DNA of 51,732 nt, taken from contig CAZXGG010000017.1 in assembly GCA_964640125.1 (NCBI GenBank), positions 1-51,732 of the forward strand. The letters are read 5' to 3'. Shown here piece by piece: positions 39,987 through 49,152 of this stretch (position 1 is the stretch's first letter; every line of letters begins with the position of its first letter). A program made the translations under genes and the position numbers. The notes beneath the pieces were generated by a model. That model did no database searches, was not told the origin of the DNA, and saw only the letters and a list, made by a program, of their open reading frames with translations. The stretch is from G020353115 sp964640125 (lineage in GTDB: Bacteria; Bacteroidota; Bacteroidia; Bacteroidales; VadinHA17).

Positions 39987-42592
39987 ATGAAACTATCCTA
40001 CAATTGGCTCAAAGAGTATATTGATCTTGACCTGGATCCGGTAAAAACGGCTGAGATCCTGACTGATATTGGATTGGAAGTGGAGGGTATAGAACAATTT
40101 GAATCAGTCAGGGGAGGATTGGAAGGCGTGGTTATCGGTGAGGTTAAACGTGCCGTTCCGCATCCTGAGGCTGACAGGCTAATCCTTACCTCAGTGGATA
40201 TCGGTCAACCGGAATTACTGCAAATTGTTTGTGGTGCCCTCAATGTCAGGGAAGGACAGAAAGTACCGGTTGCACTGGCAGGTACAACTCTTTACATGGG
40301 TGATGAGGAGATAAAAATCAAGAAAACGAAAATCAGGGGTGAATTCTCAGAGGGGATGATCTGTGCGGAAGATGAACTGGGACTTGGAACAGGCCATGAG
40401 GGAATCATGGTTCTGGATGAAAAAATTCCGGTTGGAACATCCGCACGGGATTACTTTGAAGTCTATACCGATGTCGTGTACGATATTGGTTTAACTCCCA
40501 ACCGTATCGACGGAGCATCACATTATGGGGCAGCCCGCGACCTGGCAGCTTTTCTTACCTTTCATCAGACAGCCTCTTTACACAAACCGGATGTATCCGA
40601 TTTTAAACCTCACAACAGGGATTACCCGGTTGAAGTGATCATTAAAAATGAAGAAGCGTGCCCGAGATATACGGGAGTAACCATTTCCGGAGTTGAGGTG
40701 AAAGAATCCCCGATGTGGCTCCAGAACAGGCTCCGATCCATTGGTTTACACCCGATCAATAACATTGTTGATATCACCAATTTCGTTCTGTTCGAAACGG
40801 GACAGCCATTGCATGCGTTTGATGCTGACAAGATCAAGGGGAAAAGAGTAATTGTAAAGAACCTGGATGAAGGTTCATTGTTTACAACGCTCGATGAGGT
40901 TCAACGGGAACTATCCGGTGATGATCTGATGATCTGTAATAAAGAAGAGGGAATGTGTATCGCAGGAGTATTTGGAGGGCTTGATTCTGGTGTCACCACC
41001 AGGACCAAACATATCTTTCTGGAGAGTGCTTATTTTGATCCGGGTTCCATTCGCAAAACGGCTAAGCGGTTTGGCCTGAATACGGATGCATCGTTTCGGT
41101 TTGAACGCGGTACAGATCCGGAAATGACTATTTATGCCCTTAAACGGGCTGCACTGCTCATTACAGAAATCGCAAGTGGAAAGATCTCTTCTGACATTGT
41201 CGATGTTTATCCCAGGGTTTTTGAACCCCACAGAGTCAGGATCTCCTATGAAAATATTGAACGACTCATCGGGAAACGTCTGGAGCCTGAAGTTGTTAAA
41301 CCCATTCTTACGTTGCTTGAGATTAAAATCCTTGAAGAGACGAACGATGGATTAATACTGCAGGTTCCTCTATACAGGGTCGATGTTACCCGGGAAGCAG
41401 ATGTTATTGAAGAGATTCTGAGAATCTACGGTTACAATAACATCGAGATTCGGGATGAAGTCAAATCGACACTATCCTATTTCAAAAAACCGGATAAGGA
41501 AAAGGTCTGTAACATGATCGCAGACCTCTTAAGTCATAACGGCTTCAATGAGATCATGGTAAACTCGCTGACTCCTTCATCCTACTATAAAGAGAGGAGA
41601 GATTATCCACTGGAACGATCGGTAATGCTCCATAACCCTTTGAGCAGTGATTTGAACTCGCTGCGACAGAGTATGGTCTTCGGTGGGCTCGAAACGATAT
41701 CCTATAACATCAACCGGAAGAATCCGGACCTTAAGCTCTATGAATTCGGGAATTGCTATTTCTTCGATAAAACGGCGTCCCGGAATGAACCACTGACCCC
41801 ATACACCGAAAATGAACACCTGGCGCTTTACATCACGGGCCGCAAACAAGAACAAACCTGGAACGCTCAGGAAGAACAAACCAGTTTCTATTACCTGAAA
41901 TCGTTTGTTGAAAACATTCTTGAACGGCTGGGGTTCAATTCCGATAAGCTTGACATGGGAAAGGCTGATGCAGAACTCTTTTCTGATGGTGTTACCTATA
42001 GTCTGAATGGTGATCCTGTCGTGGATTTCGGAATCATTAGCCGTACATTCCTTTCACAATTTGAGATAGAACAGGATGTCTTTTTTGCCGATTTTCACTG
42101 GGACACTGTTTTGAAAATGATTGAGCATCACAAAATAACCTATGCTGAACTTCCGAAATTTCCTGAAGTAAAACGGGACCTTGCATTGCTGCTTGATAAG
42201 AACATACAATACAAACAGGTAAAGGAGCTTGCAATGCAAACAGAAAAACAGATCTTGAAAAAGGTCAGCCTGTTTGATGTATTTGAAGANNNNNNNNNNN
42301 NNNNNNNNNNNNNNNNNNNNNNNNNNNNNNNNNNNNNNNNNNNNNNNNNNNNNNNNNNNNNNNNNNNNNNNNNNNNNNNNNNNNNNNNNTGCAAACAGAA
42401 AAACAGATCTTGAAAAAGGTCAGCCTGTTTGATGTATTTGAAGACAAAAAAATCGGGAAAGAAAAAAAATCCTATGCCGTGAGCTTTATACTGCAGGATG
42501 AAAAAAGAACCTTGACCGAAAAACAGATAGAACAGGTAATGTCCCGTTTGATTAAAGCATTTGAAACCAGGCTCGGGGCAAAAATCCGATAG
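39987..42592 (+). CDS. pheT: Phenylalanine-tRNA ligase beta subunit (interrupted by a spurious gap)
   Basis: PheT pairs with PheS (not in the window) to charge tRNA-Phe. The order is: N-terminal tRNA-binding OB domain (about 42-155, VVIGEVKRAVPHPEADRLIL), B3/B4 editing domain (about 210-390, GQPLHAFDADKI), B5 domain (about 400-480), the catalytic-like core (NPLSSDLNSLRQSM), and the FDX-ACB anticodon-binding domain at the C-terminus (ELPKFPEVKRDLALLLDKNI). The 100-N gap at 42290-42389 falls in the last domain. The 55 bases before it (42235-42289) repeat exactly after it (42390-42444). Removing one copy and the Ns keeps the frame (DVFEDKKIGKEKKSYAVS) and gives an 816-residue protein of normal length. 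The gene is therefore intact. A macrodomain gene follows after 9 nt. Confidence 0.95.
42290..42389. other. Assembly gap (100 N) inside pheT, apparently spurious
   Basis: The identical 55-base flanks 42235-42289 and 42390-42444 show that the two contigs overlap and no sequence is missing. Confidence 0.92.
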
Positions 42593-42601
42593 TCAGGGAC
42601 C

Positions 42602-43105
42602 ATGAAAAAGATAGAACTCATTCAGACTGATATTACAACACTTGAGGTGGATGCCATTGTGAATGCCGCGAACACTTCCCTGCTGGGCGGTGGTGGCGTT
42701 GATGGAGCAATCCACCGTGCAGCAGGACCGCAACTGCTAGAAGAGTGCAAACAGCTGAATGGTTGCCCCACAGGTGAAGCCCGCATTACCAGAGGGTATC
42801 TGCTCCCTGCCAAACACGTGATCCATACGGTTGGACCCGTGTGGTATGGAGGGGCAAATAATGAGGAACAATTGCTTGCTTCCTGTTATAAAAACAGCCT
42901 TACCCTTGCCCTGAAACACGGAATAAAATCAATTGCTTTCCCAAATATAAGTACCGGAGTGTACCGGTTTCCCAAGATCAGAGCAGCTGAAATTGCCATC
43001 CGCGAAGTCTCCTTATTTTTGAAAAAACATAAAAAAATTGAACGGGTTATCTTTACCGTGTTCGATGAGGAGAATTATCAAATCTACCGGGGAAAATTGG
43101 CGTAA
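42602..43105 (+). CDS. Macrodomain protein (O-acetyl-ADP-ribose deacetylase type)
   Basis: This 167-residue MacroD/YmdB-type macrodomain removes ADP-ribose from acidic residues or deacetylates O-acetyl-ADP-ribose. The ligand loop VDAIVNAANTSLLGGGGVDG has Asn24 and Asp34 in the catalytic positions; AIHRAAGPQLLEEC, HVIHTVGPVW and AFPNISTGVYRFP follow. The fold is complete. It starts 9 nt after pheT, so it is likely in the same transcript, although I know of no functional link between them. The start lacks a strong ribosome-binding site. Confidence 0.93.
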   Translation: MKKIELIQTDITTLEVDAIVNAANTSLLGGGGVDGAIHRAAGPQLLEECKQLNGCPTGEARITRGYLLPAKHVIHTVGPVWYGGANNEEQLLASCYKNSLTLALKHGIKSIAFPNISTGVYRFPKIRAAEIAIREVSLFLKKHKKIERVIFTVFDEENYQIYRGKLA

Positions 43106-43174
43106 ATTATTGAACAATAACGGAATATAACCCAATTATTAAAAGGCATTCCAGATGTTTCGGTGGAACGTTGT

Positions 43175-43202
43175 GTAGAGACGCCATGCATGGCGTCTCT
43201 AC
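43175..43202. repeat. 28-bp perfect palindrome
   Basis: The sequence from GTAGAGACGCCATG (43175-43188) is followed directly by its reverse complement (43189-43202), with no loop or mismatch. It lies 70 nt after the macrodomain gene. The GTAGAGACGC...GCGTCTCTAC outer arms resemble dispersed palindromes I remember from Bacteroidota and cyanobacterial genomes. Confidence 0.9.
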
Positions 43203-43270
43203 TTTGAAAACAACCACAAAAGGTTAGAAAAACGATTATCTTCATGTTTGATTAAACATTGCTGTTCATC

Positions 43271-44155
43271 ATGAGATCAGATCCCCGGAAGAACCTTAAC
43301 GCAATCGATAGGATTACACTCCTCTACCTGTTGATGACCACGATTTTCATTGGGTTAGCGTGGAACGATCTGGAAAACAAATTGCTTCCCCTGGGATTTC
43401 GTATCCTCTCTATCCTTATTATTTATGCAATGGCTTGTTTTCAGGACCTGTTCCAGGGAGGGGTAATGCGGTTTCTTCGATATGCCTATCCGCTGATACT
43501 CATTATCTATCTCTATCCGGAAACGGATCATTTCAATAACATCCTTTTTGAAAACCAGGATCCTTTCTTTTCCCGTGTCGAAGAAACACTTTTCGGAGTT
43601 CAGCCCGCACAATTTCTTCTCGACAGATTCCCTCAATTGTGGATTACTGAATTAATGAGTTTCAGCTATTTCTTCTATTATCTCCTGATCTTTGGATTCA
43701 CCCTCATCCTTTTTCTGAACCATCCGGATCTGTTCTACCGGTTAACCTTCGTTCTCATCTCTTCTTTTTACATCTACTATCTGGTATTCATTGTACTTCC
43801 TGTTGCAGGTCCGCAGTATTTTTTCCCTCCCCCGGCAAATGAAGTGCCAGAAGCATATGTTTTCAGCAGCACGTTAAAACTGGTACAGGAACTTGGTGAA
43901 CGACCTACCGGGGCTTTTCCAAGTTCTCACGTGGGTATAGCACTCCTCATTTTATGGTATGCATACAAATACCTCAGGCATTGGTTTTATGTTGTTTTAC
44001 CACTTGCCATTTTGCTTACAATCTCAACCGTTTATTTAAAAGCGCACTATCTGATCGATACAATAGCAGCCCTTGTAACTCTTCCGCTATTTATTATCTC
44101 AGGAAACGGCCTTTTTAATCTCCTGAAAAAACAGGGTCAGGATGCCGGAGGGTAA
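43271..44155 (+). CDS. PAP2-superfamily membrane phosphatase / phosphotransferase (Aur1-like)
   Basis: The protein has 294 residues from the ATG at 43271; a TTG four codons upstream is unlikely. Seven to eight membrane helices are visible. The PAP2 phosphatase motifs lie in the C-terminal half: PTGAFPSSHVGIALL with His220, and YLKAHYLIDTIAA with His259 and Asp263. The N-terminal helices and overall length fit the inositolphosphotransferase (Aur1/Ipt1)-like subgroup, which in Bacteroidota can make inositol-phosphate sphingolipids or other phospholipid head groups. That specific role is only a possibility. It is preceded by a perfect palindrome and has no obvious operon partner. Confidence 0.87.
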   Translation: MRSDPRKNLNAIDRITLLYLLMTTIFIGLAWNDLENKLLPLGFRILSILIIYAMACFQDLFQGGVMRFLRYAYPLILIIYLYPETDHFNNILFENQDPFFSRVEETLFGVQPAQFLLDRFPQLWITELMSFSYFFYYLLIFGFTLILFLNHPDLFYRLTFVLISSFYIYYLVFIVLPVAGPQYFFPPPANEVPEAYVFSSTLKLVQELGERPTGAFPSSHVGIALLILWYAYKYLRHWFYVVLPLAILLTISTVYLKAHYLIDTIAALVTLPLFIISGNGLFNLLKKQGQDAGG

Positions 44156-44460
44156 ACGCAATTGGTTGACGAATAAATTGCCGAACGTTTATACATATTG
44201 GTTTAATCCATCGGACGCTTGCCTGCCGCCAGCCTGCCGGACTGGCAGGGTTTACCAGCCTGTGGCTGGCAGGCAGGGCTCCTCCCACAAATCAGCAAAG
44301 CCGTCAGACGGAGTTATCATTTTATAAATCTTAAATAATCTGTTTTAGTTAATCCCTTTATTAAAAAAATGTTAACTTACTCGTATAATTTTTCTCGTTC
44401 TTTTACAATATCCTGTTTATTTTCAATGATTTGGCTCAATATTACCCGTTAATATAAAAC
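44156..44460. other. Intergenic region with nested GC-rich palindromes
   Basis: Within 44221-44274 several hairpins nest: GCCTGCCGCCAGCC against GGCTGGCAGGC (3-nt bulge), TGCC-GGACT-GGCA, and CCAGCC-TGT-GGCTGG (44255-44269). CCGTC-A-GACGG follows near 44301-44311. The block is far richer in G+C than its surroundings. No ORF with coding character is seen. The remainder up to the ATG at 44461 is AT-rich, with no exact TAnnTTTG. Confidence 0.6.
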
Positions 44461-45579
44461 ATGGCTCCTGAAATCAGAGAAGTCAAAACCAGGAAAGATC
44501 TTCAGCGCTTTATCTTTCTGCCGGCAAAGATAAACACCGGTTTCGATTGTTGGGTTCCCCCAATGTATCGGGATGAGTTTCTTTTTTTCAATCCACAAAA
44601 AAACAAATGTTTCAGCTATTCTGATACCATTCTTCTATTAGCGTTCAGGGAGAGTAAACCGGTTGGACGGATCATGGGTTTGATCAACAGGCGGTACAAT
44701 GAGATCCATAACGAGGATCATGCCCGGTTCGAATTCTTCGATTGTTGGGAGGATGAGGAGGTAGCCCATGCACTGATGCATCATGTGGAAGAGTGGGCTA
44801 TAAATCACGGAATGGCAAAAATTGTGGGACCTCTCGGCTTCTCCGACAAAGATCCACAGGGTTTTCTTATTGAGGGTTTCGAACATCGCGCCATCCTGGC
44901 AACCATATGGAATCAGGATTACATGAACCGGCTGATCACTGCTGAGGGGTACCGGAAGAAAGTGGACCTGAACGATTACCTGATAAAAATCCCGGATGAG
45001 ATCCCTGAATTGTACCGGAGGGTTAGCCGGATGGTACTCAAAAAAACCGAATCCAGGGTAGTTGAATTCACCACAAAAAAAGAGTTAAAACCATACATTA
45101 TCCCCGTTTTAAGGGTAATGAATGAATGCTATAGTAGCATTTACGGATTTGTTCCGCTGACTGATCAGGAGATGGTTGAGTATGCTGACAGGTATCTTCC
45201 GGTACTGGATCCACATTTTGTAAAAGTAACCGAGAACCGTCATGGTGTGTCAGGATTTGTGATCAGCATGCCGGACCTGAGTGAAGGATTGCAAAAAGCA
45301 TCGGGTAAGCTGTTTCCGTTCGGAATCTTCAAGATCCTTTCCTGCATGAAACGGTCAAGTCACCTCACCCTACTCCTCGGGGCGATCAAACCCAAATACC
45401 AGGGACTCGGGCTGGATGCAATGATGGCTGTCAAACTGCTCGAAACGGCAAAAGAGAGAAACATGCAGACCATTGAAAGCCACCTGATCCTGGAAACGAA
45501 TCACAAAATGATAGGAGAGGTGCTAAAAGCAGGAGGCAAAATCCATAAACGCTTCCGAATATATGAAAAGGAGCTCTGA
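44461..45579 (+). CDS. GNAT-like acetyltransferase (YghO-type)
   Basis: This 372-residue protein has a long N-terminal region (IREVKTRKDLQRFIFLPAKI, then CWVPPMYRDEFLFFNPQKN) and a GNAT-like half containing KPVGRIMGLINRRYNE, IVGPLGFSDKDPQGFLIEGF and, near residue 300, the acetyl-CoA motif GAIKPKYQGLGLDAMM. The words match the E. coli YghO-like family of uncharacterised acetyltransferases, which is common in Bacteroidota. The substrate is unknown. It is convergent with the DUF3078 gene, with only 5 nt between the stop codons. Confidence 0.8.
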   Translation: MAPEIREVKTRKDLQRFIFLPAKINTGFDCWVPPMYRDEFLFFNPQKNKCFSYSDTILLLAFRESKPVGRIMGLINRRYNEIHNEDHARFEFFDCWEDEEVAHALMHHVEEWAINHGMAKIVGPLGFSDKDPQGFLIEGFEHRAILATIWNQDYMNRLITAEGYRKKVDLNDYLIKIPDEIPELYRRVSRMVLKKTESRVVEFTTKKELKPYIIPVLRVMNECYSSIYGFVPLTDQEMVEYADRYLPVLDPHFVKVTENRHGVSGFVISMPDLSEGLQKASGKLFPFGIFKILSCMKRSSHLTLLLGAIKPKYQGLGLDAMMAVKLLETAKERNMQTIESHLILETNHKMIGEVLKAGGKIHKRFRIYEKEL

Positions 45580-45584
45580 GGTCC

Positions 45585-47444
45585 CTAAAACTTATACGAA
45601 ACCCCCAAACTCAGTAACTCCTTGAATTGAAGCCTGGGACCTGTACCTGTCTTAACTCCCTCATTATTGAAGATCGGGACAAGGACATCGTCATCATAGA
45701 TCATGTGAGTGGATATTGTTGCGCTCAGGTAGAAGGTGATCCGCATTCGCAGGATAAACTCCCAGTCAATGTCAATATTCTGAGGATTATGAGTATAGTT
45801 TGTAAACAGGTCCAGTTTATTTTCAACGGAGATATCATCATTGAAGTTATAAAGGAACCTGGTTTTAATGTATGCTCCGACTTCACGATAAACCGTTTTG
45901 TTTGCCGCAATACCATACTTTGTCTGATCAATCAATGCAGTATCCAGGACATAGGTTGACTTTGACGTTATCGGGGATATCAGGACAGAGATTCGATCAT
46001 TGGGTTTATAGTCCAGTCCAAGAGCAAACATCACGTATCCGGGTGCCATAAACCGGGAAACCACAACGGAATCATTCGGATAATTATATCCTTTTGCAAT
46101 CTGGCTCTTAAAACTGACCAGCAAGCTGTAGTACCAGTCTTTTATCCCTTCTGTACCATATTTTTCAATCGCCCGTTGTCCCAGGTTTCCAAATGCCTTT
46201 TGCCCGAATTTTGAATTGATCTCCAGCAGGTCTTCATTTTTTCGCAATCGTCTATCTCCCGCTTTCATCAAGCCATACTTAAAACGGACCGTATTGTCCC
46301 ACTTGGTATTGTTTCTTGAATAATTCGCAAACAGGCTAACCTCCGTAAAGGTAGAGATAGAGTTTTCGCCTCCTTGTGCCCAGTTGGAAAGGTATCCCTG
46401 GGCAAAATTCATGGCTCCCAGTCCTCCGTACTTCCAGATTTGCGGTTTAATCTCAATGGGTTTCATTTCCTGCAGGGTGCTCTCTATTACCCGTTGCACG
46501 TGCAGGTAATCTTCGGTCTTTTTACTCCTGCTCATTTTCCGGAAATAAACACCGTCATCCACAATAAATTTCAACGAATTTTTTTGGTCTGCCTTTATCC
46601 AGATCCCGATGGAATCATACACCTCATTTTTCAGCCAGAATCGCCTGTATTCAATTTCATCGCTCAGCCAGATGCTGGTCGAATCATTAGCCAGGTTTTT
46701 AATCCAAAGTTGGAGAGAATCGTCCTCAATATAATCCAGTAAAAGCGCTATGCTGTTTTTTAGTGAATCCGCGGACCCGATCTTGCTGATATCTTTAAGG
46801 GGGCTCAATATCAAATCGCTTACTTCAAACAATAACGTATCCTGGAATATTAACCGTGTCGAATCGGTAAATATGATCTGCAAGGTATCTGTTTGTGGAA
46901 CCCGTATTTCGAGTAACGAGATCGAATCCGGAGAGGTAAAATAGATTGAATCCGTTATCTCCTTTGGAATGGTATCCTGTACCGGGATCCGGGTGGAATC
47001 AATCGGCAGGGTCAATGAATCCATTTTCAGTGTATCCTGAACGAAGGGTAAAAGGAGTGTATCGCCCCGTTTTTCTTCCTGTACAGCTTCGGATTGCACA
47101 ACGTCCGAGGGTTCTTTTAAAAGATCGAACGGATAGGTGCGCAAAAAATTCACAGTCGTACCAATCGGCCCATTTTCAACATACGTGATTAGCCTTCCTA
47201 TTGCCAGGCGCAGGGAGTCATCGGGAGTGATCCACTGGTCCGTGTCACGATACAATTCTTTCAGATAATTCAATGCAAGATTCATTGAATCCAATACGGT
47301 GCCCGATTTTTGATCGATCAGGAGAGTATCCTGTGATCGAATAGAAGGTATGGTATCCTCAACCGGTAAGTTCAGGGCATCCACCTGCCCTGTAAGGGCA
47401 AAAAAGCTGCCGCAAAACAACAATAACATCACCATTTTTTTCAT
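45585..47444 (-). CDS. DUF3078 domain-containing outer-membrane-type protein with long Ser/Asp-rich N-terminal part
   Basis: From the ATG at 47444 the protein has 619 residues and a clear signal peptide (MKKMVMLLLFCGSFFALTGQ). An ORF extension to 47573 is rejected because it would bury the signal peptide. The first 350 residues contain many DTI/DSL/DST-type short words and look like a flexible or repetitive region. The C-terminal 270 residues (from KYGGLGAMNFAQGYLSNWAQ) are a DUF3078 beta-barrel-like domain ending in an aromatic residue (GVSYKF), as outer-membrane proteins do. Such N-terminal extensions are unusually long compared with the roughly 300-residue DUF3078 proteins I know. Function unknown. 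Confidence 0.82.
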   Translation of the reverse strand: MKKMVMLLLFCGSFFALTGQVDALNLPVEDTIPSIRSQDTLLIDQKSGTVLDSMNLALNYLKELYRDTDQWITPDDSLRLAIGRLITYVENGPIGTTVNFLRTYPFDLLKEPSDVVQSEAVQEEKRGDTLLLPFVQDTLKMDSLTLPIDSTRIPVQDTIPKEITDSIYFTSPDSISLLEIRVPQTDTLQIIFTDSTRLIFQDTLLFEVSDLILSPLKDISKIGSADSLKNSIALLLDYIEDDSLQLWIKNLANDSTSIWLSDEIEYRRFWLKNEVYDSIGIWIKADQKNSLKFIVDDGVYFRKMSRSKKTEDYLHVQRVIESTLQEMKPIEIKPQIWKYGGLGAMNFAQGYLSNWAQGGENSISTFTEVSLFANYSRNNTKWDNTVRFKYGLMKAGDRRLRKNEDLLEINSKFGQKAFGNLGQRAIEKYGTEGIKDWYYSLLVSFKSQIAKGYNYPNDSVVVSRFMAPGYVMFALGLDYKPNDRISVLISPITSKSTYVLDTALIDQTKYGIAANKTVYREVGAYIKTRFLYNFNDDISVENKLDLFTNYTHNPQNIDIDWEFILRMRITFYLSATISTHMIYDDDVLVPIFNNEGVKTGTGPRLQFKELLSLGVSYKF

Positions 47445-47521
47445 GATCAACTGGTTTTCCAATAAGTACGTATGTATGCTAATAGAAAAACAACGATTTT
47501 CCGATTTTATTCTGTAAATAT

Positions 47522-47529
47522 TATATTTG
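47522..47529 (+). promoter_or_regulatory. -7 element upstream of the tnaA leader ORF
   Basis: TATATTTG matches TAnnTTTG exactly, with a partial -33 (TTTTC) near 47497. The start would be about 47536, 13 nt before the leader ATG at 47549 and 237 nt before tnaA. Confidence 0.45.
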
Positions 47530-47548
47530 TATATCCAAGTTTCACTCG

Positions 47549-47650
47549 ATGAAAAATCGACACAAAATTTCATTCACAACAAAAAATCTCTACCGTAACA
47601 TAAAAAGGAGAGACACCTATCCCTTCAAATCCAGGCTTCAGGCTTTCTAA
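47549..47650 (+). CDS. Possible 33-residue leader peptide upstream of tnaA
   Basis: An ATG at 47549 opens a 33-codon frame (MKNRHKISFTTKNLYRNIKR, then RDTYPFKSRLQAF) ending at a TAA at 47648-47650. It sits 13 nt after the start predicted from the -7 element at 47522 and 122 nt before tnaA. It is basic and has no Trp codon, unlike the proteobacterial TnaC peptides, so any regulatory role would be different. It may be chance. An exact TAnnTTTG on the minus strand (47657-47664) also lies here and could serve the DUF3078 gene. Confidence 0.3.
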   Translation: MKNRHKISFTTKNLYRNIKRRDTYPFKSRLQAF

Positions 47651-47772
47651 CTGGTGCAAATATAGTGTCCCAAGACATTATCCTCAGCAAATAGATCCTG
47701 AAATTTCGTAGTAAAGGAAAATCAACCTTTACATCAATTTCCTCAAAACCAATTTAAACAAACCTACTAGCG

Positions 47773-49152
47773 ATGAAATTACCCTCTACAGAACCCTATA
47801 AGATAAAAATGGTGGAGCCACTATATCCGAGCACTCGTACCGATCGTGAAACCTGGATCAGGGAGGCAAAATATAACCTTTTCAACCTGAAGAGTGAACA
47901 GGTTTTTATTGATCTGTTGACCGACTCGGGAACCGGAGCGATGAGTGATCGTCAATGGTCTGCCCTGATGCTTGGTGATGAGAGTTATGCAGGTGCTTCT
48001 TCCTACTATCGGTTGAAGGAGAAGATCAAAGAGATCCTTGGATTTGACTATTTCCTGCCCACTCATCAGGGCAGGGCAGCAGAAAATGTGCTCTTTTCGG
48101 TACTGGTCAACGAAGGGGACCTGATCCCCGGGAACACCCATTTTGACACCACCAGGGGACACATCGAATTCAGGAAGGCTAAAGCTGTGGATTGCACCAT
48201 TGATGAGGCTTTCAATACATCAATTGATCATCCGTTTAAAGGGAATGTTGATATCCGGAAGCTCGAAAAGGTCTTTCAGGAAAATCCCGTAGAAAAGATC
48301 CCTTTCGTCATCATTACCCTCACCTGCAACAGTTCTGGAGGACAACCGGTGAGCATGCAGAACCTGAAAGAGATTCACAGGGTTGTTAAAAAACAGGGCA
48401 CTCTGCTCTTTTACGATGCTGCCCGGTTTGCTGAAAATGCCTATTTCATAAAAACCAGGGAAAAGGAGTACCGGGATAAAACGATAAAGGAGATTGTCGG
48501 AGAAATGTTTTCCTTAGCTGATGGCATGACCATGAGCAGTAAAAAAGATGCCATTGTCAATATGGGAGGATTCATCGGGTTCCGCGATGAAAAGATATTC
48601 CGGGAAGCCACGACTTACAACATCATGTTCGAAGGATTTATCACATACGGCGGCATGAGCGGAAGGGATATGAATGCACTTGCCCAGGGATTGGATGAAG
48701 GGACTGAGTTCAATTACCTGGATTCCAGAATAAAACAGGTTGCCTACCTGGGTGAACGATTGAAGGAATTTGGAATCCCTGTACAGGTACCCTTTGGTGG
48801 TCATGCGATCTTTATTGATGTAAAACGATTCCTGGTCAATGTACCCCTGGAGCAATTCCCCGCACAAACGCTTGCCGTGGAGCTTTACCTGGAAGCAGGA
48901 GTGCGAAGTGCAGAGATTGGCACCCTGATGGCTGACCGTGATCCCATAACCCGGGAGAACCGCTTTCCCGAAATGGAATTCCTCCGCCTGGCTATCCCAA
49001 GGCGGGTGTATACCCGAAATCACATGGACCTGGTTGCAATAGCAATGAAGAATATTTCCGATCGCAGGGAGAAACTGACCAGGGGGCTGCGAATTGTCTG
49101 GGAAGCGCCCATTCTGCGTCATTTCACTGTGGAGATGGAGCCGTTCGACTAA
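47773..49152 (+). CDS. tnaA: Tryptophanase (tyrosine phenol-lyase family)
   Basis: This 459-residue PLP-dependent beta-eliminating lyase would convert tryptophan to indole, pyruvate and ammonia. The PLP lysine lies in TMSSKKDAIVNMGG (Lys257/Lys258). Two features favour tryptophanase over tyrosine phenol-lyase: HFDTTRGH has Asp125, where tyrosine phenol-lyase has Thr124, and VRSAEIGTLMADRDP has Ile where tyrosine phenol-lyase has Arg381. Both numbers for the lyase come from family knowledge. The C-terminus HFTVEMEPFD carries the His of the tryptophanase C-terminal loop. No tryptophan permease (tnaB) is adjacent. Control by a leader is possible (see 47549-47650). Confidence 0.92.
   Translation: MKLPSTEPYKIKMVEPLYPSTRTDRETWIREAKYNLFNLKSEQVFIDLLTDSGTGAMSDRQWSALMLGDESYAGASSYYRLKEKIKEILGFDYFLPTHQGRAAENVLFSVLVNEGDLIPGNTHFDTTRGHIEFRKAKAVDCTIDEAFNTSIDHPFKGNVDIRKLEKVFQENPVEKIPFVIITLTCNSSGGQPVSMQNLKEIHRVVKKQGTLLFYDAARFAENAYFIKTREKEYRDKTIKEIVGEMFSLADGMTMSSKKDAIVNMGGFIGFRDEKIFREATTYNIMFEGFITYGGMSGRDMNALAQGLDEGTEFNYLDSRIKQVAYLGERLKEFGIPVQVPFGGHAIFIDVKRFLVNVPLEQFPAQTLAVELYLEAGVRSAEIGTLMADRDPITRENRFPEMEFLRLAIPRRVYTRNHMDLVAIAMKNISDRREKLTRGLRIVWEAPILRHFTVEMEPFD

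Noticed and set aside
42410..42592. Separate small gene after the pheT gap
   Set aside because: It is the true C-terminus of PheT, separated only by a spurious gap.
47773..49152. Tyrosine phenol-lyase instead of tryptophanase
   Set aside because: Asp125 and the Ile in VRSAEIG fit tryptophanase; tyrosine phenol-lyase would have Thr and Arg at these places.
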